Assembly: GCA_003565575.1 (NCBI GenBank)
Contig: PXBV01000095.1
Location: 1-13,693 of the forward strand
DNA length: 13,693 nucleotides
Reading direction: 5' to 3'
DNA from: Psychroflexus sp.
GTDB lineage: Bacteria; Bacteroidota; Bacteroidia; Flavobacteriales; Flavobacteriaceae
Shown here: positions 1 to 7,324 of the stretch, one piece after another
Layout: each line of letters opens with the position of its first letter
How positions within the stretch are numbered: the first letter of the stretch is position 1
Position numbers and translations under genes: made by a program
Notes under the pieces: generated by a model
What the model was told of the DNA's origin: nothing
Seen by the model: the letters and a program-made list of their open reading frames with translations, nothing else
Database searches by the model: none

Positions 1-587
1 ACCAAATGATCTCCTTTTATTCCAGAAGTTTTAGGAGTTTCGCCATCACCAAACTTTTGCCAAGCCAGCATACTTTTACAGATGTGAATCCCTCTGTCGT
101 TGATGATTTGTGTTTTATAAACTCTTTTACCAGCGGCTTTTTGAATTTCTGCTACAGAAAACCCTAAAAGGTTGTTTCTGATGTGTCCAAGATGTAAAGG
201 TTTGTTGGTGTTAGGTGAGGAATATTCTACCATAACCTTATGGCTATCAGTAGTTATGGATTTGAATCCGAAATTTTCTTCATCTCGGATGCTTTGTATG
301 ACATCTGTAAAGTAGGTATCTGCAAGTGATAAATTCAGAAAACCCTTTACTACGTTGAACTTAGAAATTTCTGAAGATGAGGAAACAAGGTAATTCCCGA
401 CTTGTTCACCTAGTTGAACAGGATTGGTCTTGATGTGTTTTAAAAGTGGAAATACTACCAATGTAAGGTCGCCTTCAAACTCTTTTCTTGTGAGTTGAAA
501 TTCAAAGGAATCCACTTCTTTTTGGAAGGTATTGTATAAAAATGTAGTTATGTGCTTAGAAAGTTTTGTTTCTAGAGTCATAGTCAT
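1..587 (-). CDS. argS: Arginyl-tRNA synthetase, N-terminal part (cut by left edge)
   Basis: Class I aminoacyl-tRNA synthetase that charges tRNA-Arg with arginine in the cytoplasm. About 195 residues are visible. The first ~110 residues fit the N-terminal Add-1 domain, which contacts the tRNA D-loop in this family. They are followed by the catalytic-domain signature SPNTNKPLHLGHIRN (about residues 124-138), where HLGH at 132-135 is the HIGH ATP-binding motif. A conserved INDRGIHI segment follows at about 162-169. The KMSKS region lies outside the window. Two in-frame ATG codons stand 6 bases apart (587 and 581); I chose the first, but the second is equally possible and no Shine-Dalgarno sequence decides. 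A good TAnnTTTG promoter box lies 14 bases upstream. The gene is divergent from the small hypothetical gene at 672. Confidence 0.96.
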   Translation of the reverse strand, partial: MTMTLETKLSKHITTFLYNTFQKEVDSFEFQLTRKEFEGDLTLVVFPLLKHIKTNPVQLGEQVGNYLVSSSSEISKFNVVKGFLNLSLADTYFTDVIQSIRDEENFGFKSITTDSHKVMVEYSSPNTNKPLHLGHIRNNLLGFSVAEIQKAAGKRVYKTQIINDRGIHICKSMLAWQKFGDGETPKTSGIKGDHL

Positions 588-600
588 AGTGTTTCAGTTG

Positions 601-633
601 CAAAGATAATCTAAAAATTAGAGGACATTCCAA
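601..633 (-). promoter_or_regulatory. Probable Bacteroidota-type promoter of argS
   Basis: Read on the minus strand, TATCTTTG (608-601) followed by C matches the Bacteroidota -7 consensus TAnnTTTG exactly. A TTG (633-631) lies 22 bases upstream and could be the -33 element; that spacing is at the long end of the accepted range. Transcription would start roughly 10 bases before the argS ATG, giving a very short leader. The motif is seen directly; its function is inferred. Confidence 0.6.
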
Positions 634-671
634 GATGAGAACTCGGAATTAAGTATATTTCAAACAAAAAT

Positions 672-1097
672 ATGCTTTTAAATGTATCTTATAATCGTCC
701 TAAAATAAAAGAACAAATCAATTCAGAAGTGGGTTCCCCTTTTACGTTTATGGAGCGTATCAAATTGGGTGGTATTGGCTCTGGAAAATTGAATATACAT
801 TCTTCTAGTATTCAAATTCACAACCTTCTTATATTAGATAATAATTTAAATATTTGTGGTATTGAAATGAGACCCAAGGGCATTATTGTTACCTTTCGTT
901 CTTTATTAGAAACCTATGCTCTCGTCATCCCTTATTATAAGTTGAAGCTTTACAAAGGTCAGGCTAAAATTTACTCTATCTATATGGATAGTTATTTCAT
1001 AAAAGTAGAAGTCAAAGAAAAACGTAATCATGAATTTTTAAAAAAGATACTCAAATATAAATCTGATCATTTTTCAAATGATTTTGAAAATTATTAA
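672..1097 (+). CDS. Small hypothetical protein divergent from argS
   Basis: I do not assign this 141-residue protein to a named family. It has no signal peptide, no clear membrane segment and no cysteine pair or metal motif. The middle is the most protein-like part: a run of short strands with GIIVTFRSLLETYALVIPYY (about residues 70-89), then YKLKLYKGQAKIYSIYMDSYFIKVEV. The C-terminus is lysine-rich (KEKRNHEFLKKILKYKSDHF). The alternating hydrophobic strands ending in an amphipathic helix could suit a small beta-sandwich or PH-like fold, but this is only a guess from pattern. From memory, similar proteins occur in other flavobacteria; I cannot verify that here. The ATG at 672 is preceded by an A-rich stretch, as is usual in this phylum. 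The gene is divergent from argS and 87 bases upstream of the SDR gene on the same strand. Confidence 0.8.
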   Translation: MLLNVSYNRPKIKEQINSEVGSPFTFMERIKLGGIGSGKLNIHSSSIQIHNLLILDNNLNICGIEMRPKGIIVTFRSLLETYALVIPYYKLKLYKGQAKIYSIYMDSYFIKVEVKEKRNHEFLKKILKYKSDHFSNDFENY

Positions 1098-1184
1098 CCA
1101 AAATAAATGAAGGTTGAGCTGATTTTTATAAAGTTTGGTCTAAGCATAAATTCATCTACTCATTTAATTAACATATAAACACAA

Positions 1185-2615
1185 ATGAAAATACTCATAA
1201 CAGGAGCCAACGGATACATAGGAATGAGAATTTTACCTTTGTTGCTAGATCAAGGGCATGAAGTAGTTTGTGCAGTAAGGAATGCAGATCGACTTTCTGT
1301 AGATGACGATGTAAAAAGCAAAATAGAGATTGTAGAAGTAGATTTGCTAGATAACGTAGTACCAAACCTTTTTCCAAAAGACATTGATGTAGCTTATTAC
1401 CTGGTGCATTCTATGACGAGTTCTAATTCCAATTTTTCAGACAAGGAAGAAACTGCAGCATTAAATTTTAATGCTTACATGGCAGATACTCAGGTACAGC
1501 AGGTTATATTCTTAAGCGGAATTGTAAATGAAAATCACCTGTCTGAACATCTTAAATCTAGAAAAAATGTTGAAGATGTTCTTTACAAGGGAAAATTTAA
1601 CCTTACTGTAATACGAGCTGGAATTATAGTAGGGTCGGGGAGTGCTTCGTTTGAGATTATTCGCGATTTATGTGAAAAACTGCCTTTAATGATTACTCCA
1701 AAATGGGTCAACACCAAATGTCAACCTATTGGTATACGGGATGTCCTAAAATTTCTCACTGGCGTCTTAGGGAAAGAAGAAACCTATAACCAATCGTTTG
1801 ATGTTGGGGGTCCTGACGTGCTTACCTATAAAGATATGATGAAAGGTTACGCTAAGGTAAGAGGATTGAATCTCACCATTATGAACGTTCCAGTAATGAC
1901 TCCAAAATTGTCGTCTTATTGGCTATATTTTGTAACATCTACATCTTATAAATTAGCTTCAAACCTAGTAGATAGTATGAAGGTGAATGTGATAGCAAAA
2001 GATCACCGCCTTCAAGATATGCTAGAAATCCAACCCCATACCTATGAGGAAACCATAGAAATGGCTTTTATAAAAATAGAGCAAAATCAAGTGATTTCCA
2101 GCTGGAAAGACTCAAAAGTAAGTAGCAGATATTCTCAAAAGGATTTGAATAAATATATAAAAGTTCCAAAATACGGGTGTTTACATGATCACCAATCTAT
2201 GATGGCTAAGGATGTAGATAAATCTTTAGAAAAAATATGGGCAATTGGGGGGAGTAATGGTTGGTATTATGCAGATACGCTTTGGAAAATTAGAGGATAT
2301 TTAGACAAACTCATCGGCGGGGTAGGTTTAAGGCGAGGGCGTACCAATCCTGACAAAATCAACCCTGGAGATTCTTTAGATTTTTGGCGAGTTCTGATGG
2401 CTGATAAAGACGAAAAGCGCTTGTTGTTATTTGCAGAAATGAAAGTTCCAGGTGAGGCTTGGCTTGAGTTTAAAATCGATAAGGATAATAGAGTTCATCA
2501 AAATGCCACCTTTAGACCCAAAGGAATTAGAGGGAGACTGTATTGGTATTCCATGTTGCCGTTTCATTATTTTATTTTTAACGGTATGCTTACTCAAATT
2601 TGTAATGCTAAATAG
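1185..2615 (+). CDS. Atypical SDR oxidoreductase with C-terminal DUF2867 domain
   Basis: A 476-residue cytoplasmic protein with two parts. Residues 1 to about 290 form an NAD(P)-binding Rossmann domain of the extended/atypical SDR type. The dinucleotide loop is TGANGYIG (G7-x2-G10-x2-G13), with VDLLD near 52-56 and VIFLSGIV at 107-114. The catalytic YxxxK pair of classical SDRs is not visible in its usual place, so it may bind a cofactor without classical SDR chemistry. Residues about 330-470 match DUF2867: WAIGGSNGWYYADTLWKIRG, LRRGRTNPDKINPGDSLDFW and the GEAWLEF stretch, ending in a hydrophobic segment (YWYSMLPFHYFIFNGM). This two-domain order is a known family, often annotated only as SDR family oxidoreductase; the substrate is unknown. 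It is 87 bases downstream of the small hypothetical gene and converges with the lipoprotein gene 28 bases away. Confidence 0.92.
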   Translation: MKILITGANGYIGMRILPLLLDQGHEVVCAVRNADRLSVDDDVKSKIEIVEVDLLDNVVPNLFPKDIDVAYYLVHSMTSSNSNFSDKEETAALNFNAYMADTQVQQVIFLSGIVNENHLSEHLKSRKNVEDVLYKGKFNLTVIRAGIIVGSGSASFEIIRDLCEKLPLMITPKWVNTKCQPIGIRDVLKFLTGVLGKEETYNQSFDVGGPDVLTYKDMMKGYAKVRGLNLTIMNVPVMTPKLSSYWLYFVTSTSYKLASNLVDSMKVNVIAKDHRLQDMLEIQPHTYEETIEMAFIKIEQNQVISSWKDSKVSSRYSQKDLNKYIKVPKYGCLHDHQSMMAKDVDKSLEKIWAIGGSNGWYYADTLWKIRGYLDKLIGGVGLRRGRTNPDKINPGDSLDFWRVLMADKDEKRLLLFAEMKVPGEAWLEFKIDKDNRVHQNATFRPKGIRGRLYWYSMLPFHYFIFNGMLTQICNAK

Positions 2616-2643
2616 TGTTGAACATTTAGTAGAAATTAATCTT

Positions 2644-3627
2644 TTATCGGAAGGTTAAGATTTCATCCCGAGTAGAAAAAGTGAACACTCCAAATCCTTG
2701 TGAGTTAAGTCTAATAGTTCGTTCTGAATCTGTGTTTTGCAATGTAATATTATTGAAAACCACTGTAATATTAAACCTTCGAGATACTCTGTTTTCTAAG
2801 AAAAAATCAACTTCTATTGAGTCGGTTGCTTCAGGATCTAAGTAATTAGGGATGCCTATGTTACTGAAGCTGTTTTCTGGATTCAAAACTGGAGCAGTAG
2901 GCGTACCTTCTTCAAAGGCATTTAAATCTTCATTCCTGGTTAGTATACCGTCACCATCATCATCATCATCTAAGTAATTAGGAACTCCGTCACCATCAGT
3001 GTCTATGATGCCTTGTTCATTAGCAATTCTATCAAATTCAATATTTTCAGTAATCTCAGTTCGTGTTCTTACGTTATCGTTATCATCATCAATGTCTAAA
3101 AAATTGGGAATACCGTCACCGTCTGTATCCAAGTCAAAAACGCTACCAAAAAAGTTACCATTTTCATCTACTGGTCTTTCCTCAATGTCTGGAATACCAT
3201 CTCCATCAGTATCTACATTAGGGCCAGAAACTCTTGTGATTGTAAATTCCACACTGCCACCTGTTGTACTTACAAATTCTTCAATGACATTAGGACGGCT
3301 TGGAGGTACTTCTTGGCAGAAGTATTCACTGCTATTTGCAGAAGCATCAAGCCTTCTGAAGTTGACTCGATTAGAACTATTAATCGAAACTGAAAATGTT
3401 CCGGGATTAATTATATTTTCGATATTTTCTAAGATATTTTGCTGGAAGGTAAAAGAAATAGCTTCATTAGAATCTGTAATGATATGAAGTACTTTTCGGT
3501 TACCCTCAAATTCACATAGGTTGAGTGAAGAATCGGCATCAAAATTAAAATCACTTACGATAATATCTCCGTCATCGCAACTTAGTAATAGTACACAAAT
3601 AACAAAAAGTGTGAATAATAGTCTCAT
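2644..3627 (-). CDS. Lipoprotein with thrombospondin type 3-like acidic repeats
   Basis: A 327-residue predicted lipoprotein. I start it at the ATG at 3627, because the protein then opens with a clean lipoprotein signal, MRLLFTLFVICVLLLSC. The lipobox LLLSC has its lipidated cysteine at residue 17, followed by DDGD. An in-frame ATG 45 bases upstream would bury this signal and lies upstream of the promoter. Residues about 30-135 are an unrecognised beta-rich domain with three cysteines (C17 aside, C38 and C104 among them visible). Residues 139-230 carry calcium-binding TSP3-like repeats: DTDGDGIPD (139), DTDGDGIPN (167), DTDGDGVPN (209) and DDDDDGDG (220s), with a degenerate GIPNYLD at 258-264. 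The C-terminal ~60 residues look like another beta domain. It is probably anchored in the outer membrane or periplasm and stabilised by calcium; the actual role is unknown. It is divergent from the cysteine desulfurase gene. Confidence 0.88.
   Translation of the reverse strand: MRLLFTLFVICVLLLSCDDGDIIVSDFNFDADSSLNLCEFEGNRKVLHIITDSNEAISFTFQQNILENIENIINPGTFSVSINSSNRVNFRRLDASANSSEYFCQEVPPSRPNVIEEFVSTTGGSVEFTITRVSGPNVDTDGDGIPDIEERPVDENGNFFGSVFDLDTDGDGIPNFLDIDDDNDNVRTRTEITENIEFDRIANEQGIIDTDGDGVPNYLDDDDDGDGILTRNEDLNAFEEGTPTAPVLNPENSFSNIGIPNYLDPEATDSIEVDFFLENRVSRRFNITVVFNNITLQNTDSERTIRLNSQGFGVFTFSTRDEILTFR
2955..2969. repeat. (CAT)5 trinucleotide tract inside the TSP3 region
   Basis: Five CAT units in a row. 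On the coding (minus) strand they read as ATG repeats in the DNA, framed as GAT codons for the aspartate run DDDDD in the fourth calcium-binding repeat. Slippage here would add or remove whole aspartates without a frameshift, so it is at most a source of length variation in the repeat. Short, and probably just codon choice. Confidence 0.5.
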
Positions 3628-3644
3628 AAATTCAGAATTCTGGT

Positions 3645-3672
3645 CAAATATAATATACTTAAAGTATACCAA
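3645..3672 (-). promoter_or_regulatory. Probable promoter of the TSP3 lipoprotein gene
   Basis: On the minus strand, TTG (3672-3670), a 17-base spacer and TATATTTG (3652-3645) match the Bacteroidota TTG/TAnnTTTG promoter exactly in both boxes and in spacing. The start point would lie about 10-14 bases before the ATG at 3627, which supports that start codon over the upstream one. A perfect 15-base inverted repeat fills most of the spacer (separate entry). The motifs are seen directly; activity is inferred. Confidence 0.65.
3654..3668. promoter_or_regulatory. Perfect inverted repeat, possible operator
   Basis: TATACTT-A-AAGTATA: two 7-base arms around a single central base. It sits between the -33 and -7 boxes of the lipoprotein promoter and about 17 bases upstream of the -7 box proposed for the cysteine desulfurase gene. 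The position and symmetry suit a binding site for a dimeric regulator, but such AT-only-plus-one-GC dyads also arise by chance in AT-rich DNA. No regulator is identified. Confidence 0.35.
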
Positions 3673-3684
3673 TTAAATTTGAAT

Positions 3685-3692
3685 TATTTTTG
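3685..3692 (+). promoter_or_regulatory. Possible -7 box of the cysteine desulfurase gene
   Basis: TATTTTTG matches TAnnTTTG and lies 17 bases before the ATG at 3710, the same short-leader layout as the other promoters in this window. I see no TTG at the expected 17-23 base distance upstream, so only the -7 half is supported. It is arranged back to back with the lipoprotein promoter. Confidence 0.4.
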
Positions 3693-3709
3693 TGATATAA
3701 TTTTTCTAT

Positions 3710-4867
3710 ATGAAATCAGTTTATTTAGACAATGCTGCTACAACACCCATAGATAATCAAGTTATTGCTGCTATACATGAAAGCATGCTTGCCAATTTTG
3801 GTAACCCGTCCTCAACACATGCGTTTGGCCGAAAAGCAAAAGCTGCTGTAGAAACCGCAAGAAAATCTATAGCTTCTTTATTACATACAACTGCAGCTAA
3901 TATTGTGTTTACTTCTGGCGGAACCGAGGCAGATAACATGGCCATTATTTGTGCGGTAAGAGATTTGGGAGTCAAACGAATTATTTCTTCCAAAATAGAG
4001 CACCATGCTGTGCTTAATTGCGTTGAATTTTTAGAAGCGGAGGCTCTTATTGATCTTCAATTTGTAAATTTAGATGAGAACGGTTCTGTAGATGTTTCTC
4101 ATTTAGAGAGCTTGTTGGCAGAAAGCCCATCAGTGAAAACACTCGTGTCTTTGATGCATATTAATAATGAAATTGGTAACATATTAGATTTGAAAGCAGT
4201 GGGTGAACTTTGTAAAACACACAATGCTTTATTCCATAGTGATACTGTTCAATCTGTCGGGCATTTTTCTATGAATTTGGAAGAGCTGCCTGTAGACTTT
4301 ATTGCCGTGAGTGCGCATAAATTCCATGGTCCCAAGGGGGTAGGTTTTCTGTACGCTAAAAGTAGAACTCATCTTAAACCATTTATACATGGTGGTTCTC
4401 AAGAACGAGACTTAAGAGCTGGAACAGAGAGTGTTCATAATATTGTAGGTCTGCAAAAAGCTATGGAATTGGCTTACTTGAATCTTGAAAAGGAGAGAGC
4501 TTATATCACTTCTTTAAAACGTTACTTTATCCATACTTTAATGGATGAAATTCCTGGAGTTCGATTCAATGGGCTTTCAGGTAATTTAGAAAAAAGTACT
4601 TACACGTTAGTAAATGTGAGCATTCCTCTTTCCGCTTCAGAAATGGATATGTTTTTATTTCAATTAGACCTTAAAGGCATTGCATGTTCAAAGGGAAGTG
4701 CTTGTCAAAGCGGTGCTCAAATTGGCTCGTTTGTGTTGAATGAAATCTATGGAGATAATTTAGACTATCCAGGTATTCGATTTTCTTTCTCTAAATATAA
4801 TTCTAAAGAAGAATTGGATTACGTCATTTCAATATTGAAAGATTTAGCTATTTTAAAATCGAGCTGA
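3710..4867 (+). CDS. Cysteine desulfurase, NifS/IscS type
   Basis: A 385-residue, pyridoxal-phosphate-dependent class V aminotransferase-fold enzyme. It removes sulfur from L-cysteine as an enzyme persulfide and leaves alanine, supplying sulfur for Fe-S clusters or tRNA thiolation. Visible signatures: YLDNAATTP (5-13), NPSSTHAFG (32-40), TSGGTEADN (68-76), the cofactor-stacking His in IEHHAVL (H99), MHINNEIG (149-156), D178 and Q181 for the pyridine ring, and the Schiff-base lysine K204 in SAHKFHGPKG. RAGTES follows at 236-241, the persulfide cysteine is C332 in SKGSACQSG, and the substrate-binding arginine is R357 in GIRFSFSKY. Length and the position of the mobile cysteine loop fit the NifS/IscS (class I) group rather than SufS. 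No IscU or Suf scaffold gene is adjacent, so the acceptor is unknown. The last 15 bases overlap the end of the TonB-receptor gene on the other strand. Confidence 0.95.
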   Translation: MKSVYLDNAATTPIDNQVIAAIHESMLANFGNPSSTHAFGRKAKAAVETARKSIASLLHTTAANIVFTSGGTEADNMAIICAVRDLGVKRIISSKIEHHAVLNCVEFLEAEALIDLQFVNLDENGSVDVSHLESLLAESPSVKTLVSLMHINNEIGNILDLKAVGELCKTHNALFHSDTVQSVGHFSMNLEELPVDFIAVSAHKFHGPKGVGFLYAKSRTHLKPFIHGGSQERDLRAGTESVHNIVGLQKAMELAYLNLEKERAYITSLKRYFIHTLMDEIPGVRFNGLSGNLEKSTYTLVNVSIPLSASEMDMFLFQLDLKGIACSKGSACQSGAQIGSFVLNEIYGDNLDYPGIRFSFSKYNSKEELDYVISILKDLAILKSS

Positions 4868-7312
4868 AAGCTTTAGGTTAAACACTCTTGGACTCAAAAA
4901 GTTGGGAATAGCAAATTGATTTCTGGAAGATGCATCTCTCACAAAGGTATTTGTAATTGAATTGAGCCTGTCAAACATATTAAAAACCTCAAAGCCTACA
5001 TCTACATTTTTAAAAATGTTAAGCCAGGGTTTATTTCTGAAGTTGTCACTTGGTTCTTTTAAAGCGTAAAAAAAGCCAACATCCACCCTTTGGTAATCTG
5101 GTAATCGCGTTTGGAAGTCATAAGGATCTTCAAATTGAGGCGAACCTCCTGGTAAACCAGTGTTATAGACTAAGTTGAGGTATAATTTCAGTTTAGGAAT
5201 AGCTGGAATATAATCTTGAAAAAGAGCTGCAAATTTTAGCCGCTGGTCTGTAGGTCTTGCTATATATTCTCGGTCGCCTTGCCGTTCTTCTGTTTTTAAA
5301 TACCCAAAACTAAACCAACTTTCTGTACCTGGAACAAATTCACCATTGAGTCTCATGTCTAAGCCATAGGCGTAAGCTTCTGCATCGTTCCTAGCTCGAT
5401 AACGTATTCTTACATTTTCTATAGTGTAAGGGTTTACATTGTTCATTTTTTTGTAGTAAACTTCAGTAACGAGTTTAAATGGCCTATCCCACATTTTAAA
5501 ACTGTAGTCATTTCCCGCAACAATATGAATAGATTCTTGGGCTTTTACTTCTGGAATTACCGTTCCAGTAGAATCTCTTAGCTCTCTGTAAAATGGGGGC
5601 TGATGGTAATAACCGCCAGATAGCCGGAATAACATGTCTTTGTCCCAGTCTGGTTTTAGTGAAATTTGAGCTCTTGGGCTCCACACTTGCTGAGTGCTTG
5701 AATTTATGTCTTCCCCAGAAATTCTCCAAGCTTGCGTTCTGAGTCCTGCATTCATCCATATTTTTGATTTACCTAAATTGGTTCTATAACTCCATTGTAA
5801 AAATGCTGTGAGTCTATCTATACGTGTTGAATTTATAGCTCTAATGCTTTGGAAAGCTTCTAGTGGTGCCTCAAAAGAAGTGTAAGGTTGGTCGTTTACA
5901 AATTCTGGCAAAGGTGGTCTAATGCTAAATCCTAAAGAATCTACGATTTCATATTCTTGAAGACGGTCTCGTATATCTTCATGAGAATATCTAGCACCAT
6001 ATTCAATCAAGTGCTCGTCTATTTGATAGTTTCCTAAATGCTGAAAATTAAAAATAAGTGCGTCTAAGTTGTTTCTGGCGTGTGTAAATTGTGAGCCTGC
6101 TCCCTCGGTGAACTCTACCTCGCCTAAATTCTCACTACCAAAGTCTGTACTTACACTGCCCAACCTATAATTGGCCAAAATATCAAAATGTTCTTGCTCT
6201 TTAGTGTGGTAGGCAGAGGCTATAAATCTTCCAGAATAATTCTCATTGGGTTTATAAGTTGCTTTCAAAGCTCCAAAATAGGTTTCATAGAGGTTCTCTT
6301 CTTCACCTTCATAAAACACCAGAAGCGCTCTAGGGTCATCTAAAGTTCCAAAATTAGTTTGCCTAGTAAAAGGCTCATAAGTATAGCTGTTGATGGCAAT
6401 GTTTCCAAGAAAATTGAATTCTAATTTAGAATTTAATTGATAAGTAAGGAAAGCTTGTACATCAGCAAATCTAGGTATAAAATTAGCTTCCACTTGTTTA
6501 GCATTAACAAATAAGGAATTATCTCTATACCGCATACCTACAATTGCAGAAAGTTTTTTATCTTTTGAAACACCTTCCACAGATGCACTTCCACCTAAGA
6601 AGCTAGCCTCAAAACTCCCCCCAAAGCTTACAGGTCTTCTATATTCTATATCCAGTACAGAAGACATTTTGTCTCCATATCTAGCCTTAAAGCCACCAGC
6701 AGAAAACTCAACATTTCTCACCAAATCAGAATTTACAAAACTCAAGCCTTCCTGTTGACCGCTCCTTATAAGAAAAGGCCTGTAAATTTCAATATCGTTT
6801 ACATAAACCAGATTTTCATCAAAATTACCACCTCTCACCGCATATTGTGTACTCAATTCGTTATTAGAATTAACCCCAGGTAAGGTCTTCAGTAGGTTTT
6901 CCACACCAGCATTGGCGCCAGGGATTTTCCTAATGGTTTCTGGAGTAAGAGTGGTAACTCCTTCAATTCTGGTTCTTTCTTCATTTTTTATGAAAACTTC
7001 TCCCATTTGCTCAACATTGGTTTTTAGCACTAGATTAAGCTCTTCTACTTGGTTTGGTGCTAACTTGAGTTTTAAAGTAATAGGTTTAAAGCCAATGTAG
7101 GATATCTTAAGCTCTACATTTTGGTCAGCCGGAATTTTGAGTTGATAAAATCCGCTATTGTCTGAAATAGTTCCATTTGAGGATGAAGAGCTTATGTTCG
7201 CAAAAGCGATTGTATTGGTATTTTCATCAAAAATAAGCCCTTGCACAGTTGCGGTTTGTGAGAAGGCAAAAGAAGAAACTAAAAATAAAAGAAGTGAATA
7301 GAAATATTTCAA
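4853..7312 (-). CDS. TonB-dependent outer-membrane receptor with regulatory-like N-domain
   Basis: An 819-residue outer-membrane beta-barrel for energised uptake of an unknown ligand. The signal peptide is KYFYSLLLFLVSSFAFSQ with cleavage near residue 19. Residues about 22-100 form a carboxypeptidase-regulatory-like beta-sandwich (TVQGLIFDENTNTIAFANIS, then SGFYQLKIP). The TonB plug covers about 105-230, with ENLLKTLPGV, YAVRGGNFDENLVYVNDIEI and FSAGGFKARYGDKMSSVLDI. The rest is the barrel, ending in LKLSARF with the C-terminal aromatic residue usual in barrel proteins. There is no SusD partner, so it is not a SusC/D pair. The start is TTG: the only in-frame codons between the upstream stop codon and the signal peptide are GAA CCC AAT CGC TTG, and the next ATG (near residue 102) lies after the signal peptide. 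It follows the M23 peptidase gene by 12 bases, so the two are probably co-transcribed. Confidence 0.94.
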   Translation of the reverse strand: MKYFYSLLLFLVSSFAFSQTATVQGLIFDENTNTIAFANISSSSSNGTISDNSGFYQLKIPADQNVELKISYIGFKPITLKLKLAPNQVEELNLVLKTNVEQMGEVFIKNEERTRIEGVTTLTPETIRKIPGANAGVENLLKTLPGVNSNNELSTQYAVRGGNFDENLVYVNDIEIYRPFLIRSGQQEGLSFVNSDLVRNVEFSAGGFKARYGDKMSSVLDIEYRRPVSFGGSFEASFLGGSASVEGVSKDKKLSAIVGMRYRDNSLFVNAKQVEANFIPRFADVQAFLTYQLNSKLEFNFLGNIAINSYTYEPFTRQTNFGTLDDPRALLVFYEGEEENLYETYFGALKATYKPNENYSGRFIASAYHTKEQEHFDILANYRLGSVSTDFGSENLGEVEFTEGAGSQFTHARNNLDALIFNFQHLGNYQIDEHLIEYGARYSHEDIRDRLQEYEIVDSLGFSIRPPLPEFVNDQPYTSFEAPLEAFQSIRAINSTRIDRLTAFLQWSYRTNLGKSKIWMNAGLRTQAWRISGEDINSSTQQVWSPRAQISLKPDWDKDMLFRLSGGYYHQPPFYRELRDSTGTVIPEVKAQESIHIVAGNDYSFKMWDRPFKLVTEVYYKKMNNVNPYTIENVRIRYRARNDAEAYAYGLDMRLNGEFVPGTESWFSFGYLKTEERQGDREYIARPTDQRLKFAALFQDYIPAIPKLKLYLNLVYNTGLPGGSPQFEDPYDFQTRLPDYQRVDVGFFYALKEPSDNFRNKPWLNIFKNVDVGFEVFNMFDRLNSITNTFVRDASSRNQFAIPNFLSPRVFNLKLSARF

Positions 7313-7324
7313 GCGATTGGGTTC

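Noticed and set aside
610..622. Small dyad TCTAA-AAA-TTAGA in the argS promoter spacer.
   Set aside because: Five-base AT-rich arms are expected by chance in this DNA; not comparable with the 15-base perfect dyad at 3654.
2606..2631. Possible terminator between the SDR and lipoprotein genes: an 8-base stem (TGCTAAAT pairing with ATTTAGTA, one G-U pair) around a 10-base loop.
   Set aside because: The stem is weak and AT-rich, there is no clean T run after it, and it begins inside the SDR coding region. It could be chance.
2999..3487. Open frame of 162 codons on the plus strand inside the lipoprotein gene.
   Set aside because: It is the complement of the TSP3 repeats; the translation is low-complexity Ser/Pro/Leu and has no family features. 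The same holds for the other opposite-strand or alternate-frame open frames at 1195-1377, 2452-2658, 3757-3993, 5508-5759, 6912-7100, 7568-7813, 10420-10635 and 12304-12591.
3633..3642. Ten-base palindrome CAGAATTCTG near the predicted lipoprotein start point.
   Set aside because: Too short to claim as an operator and it has no second copy nearby.
3628..3672. Upstream ATG at 3672 as the start of the lipoprotein.
   Set aside because: It would add 15 residues ahead of a complete lipoprotein signal peptide and lies within the predicted promoter.
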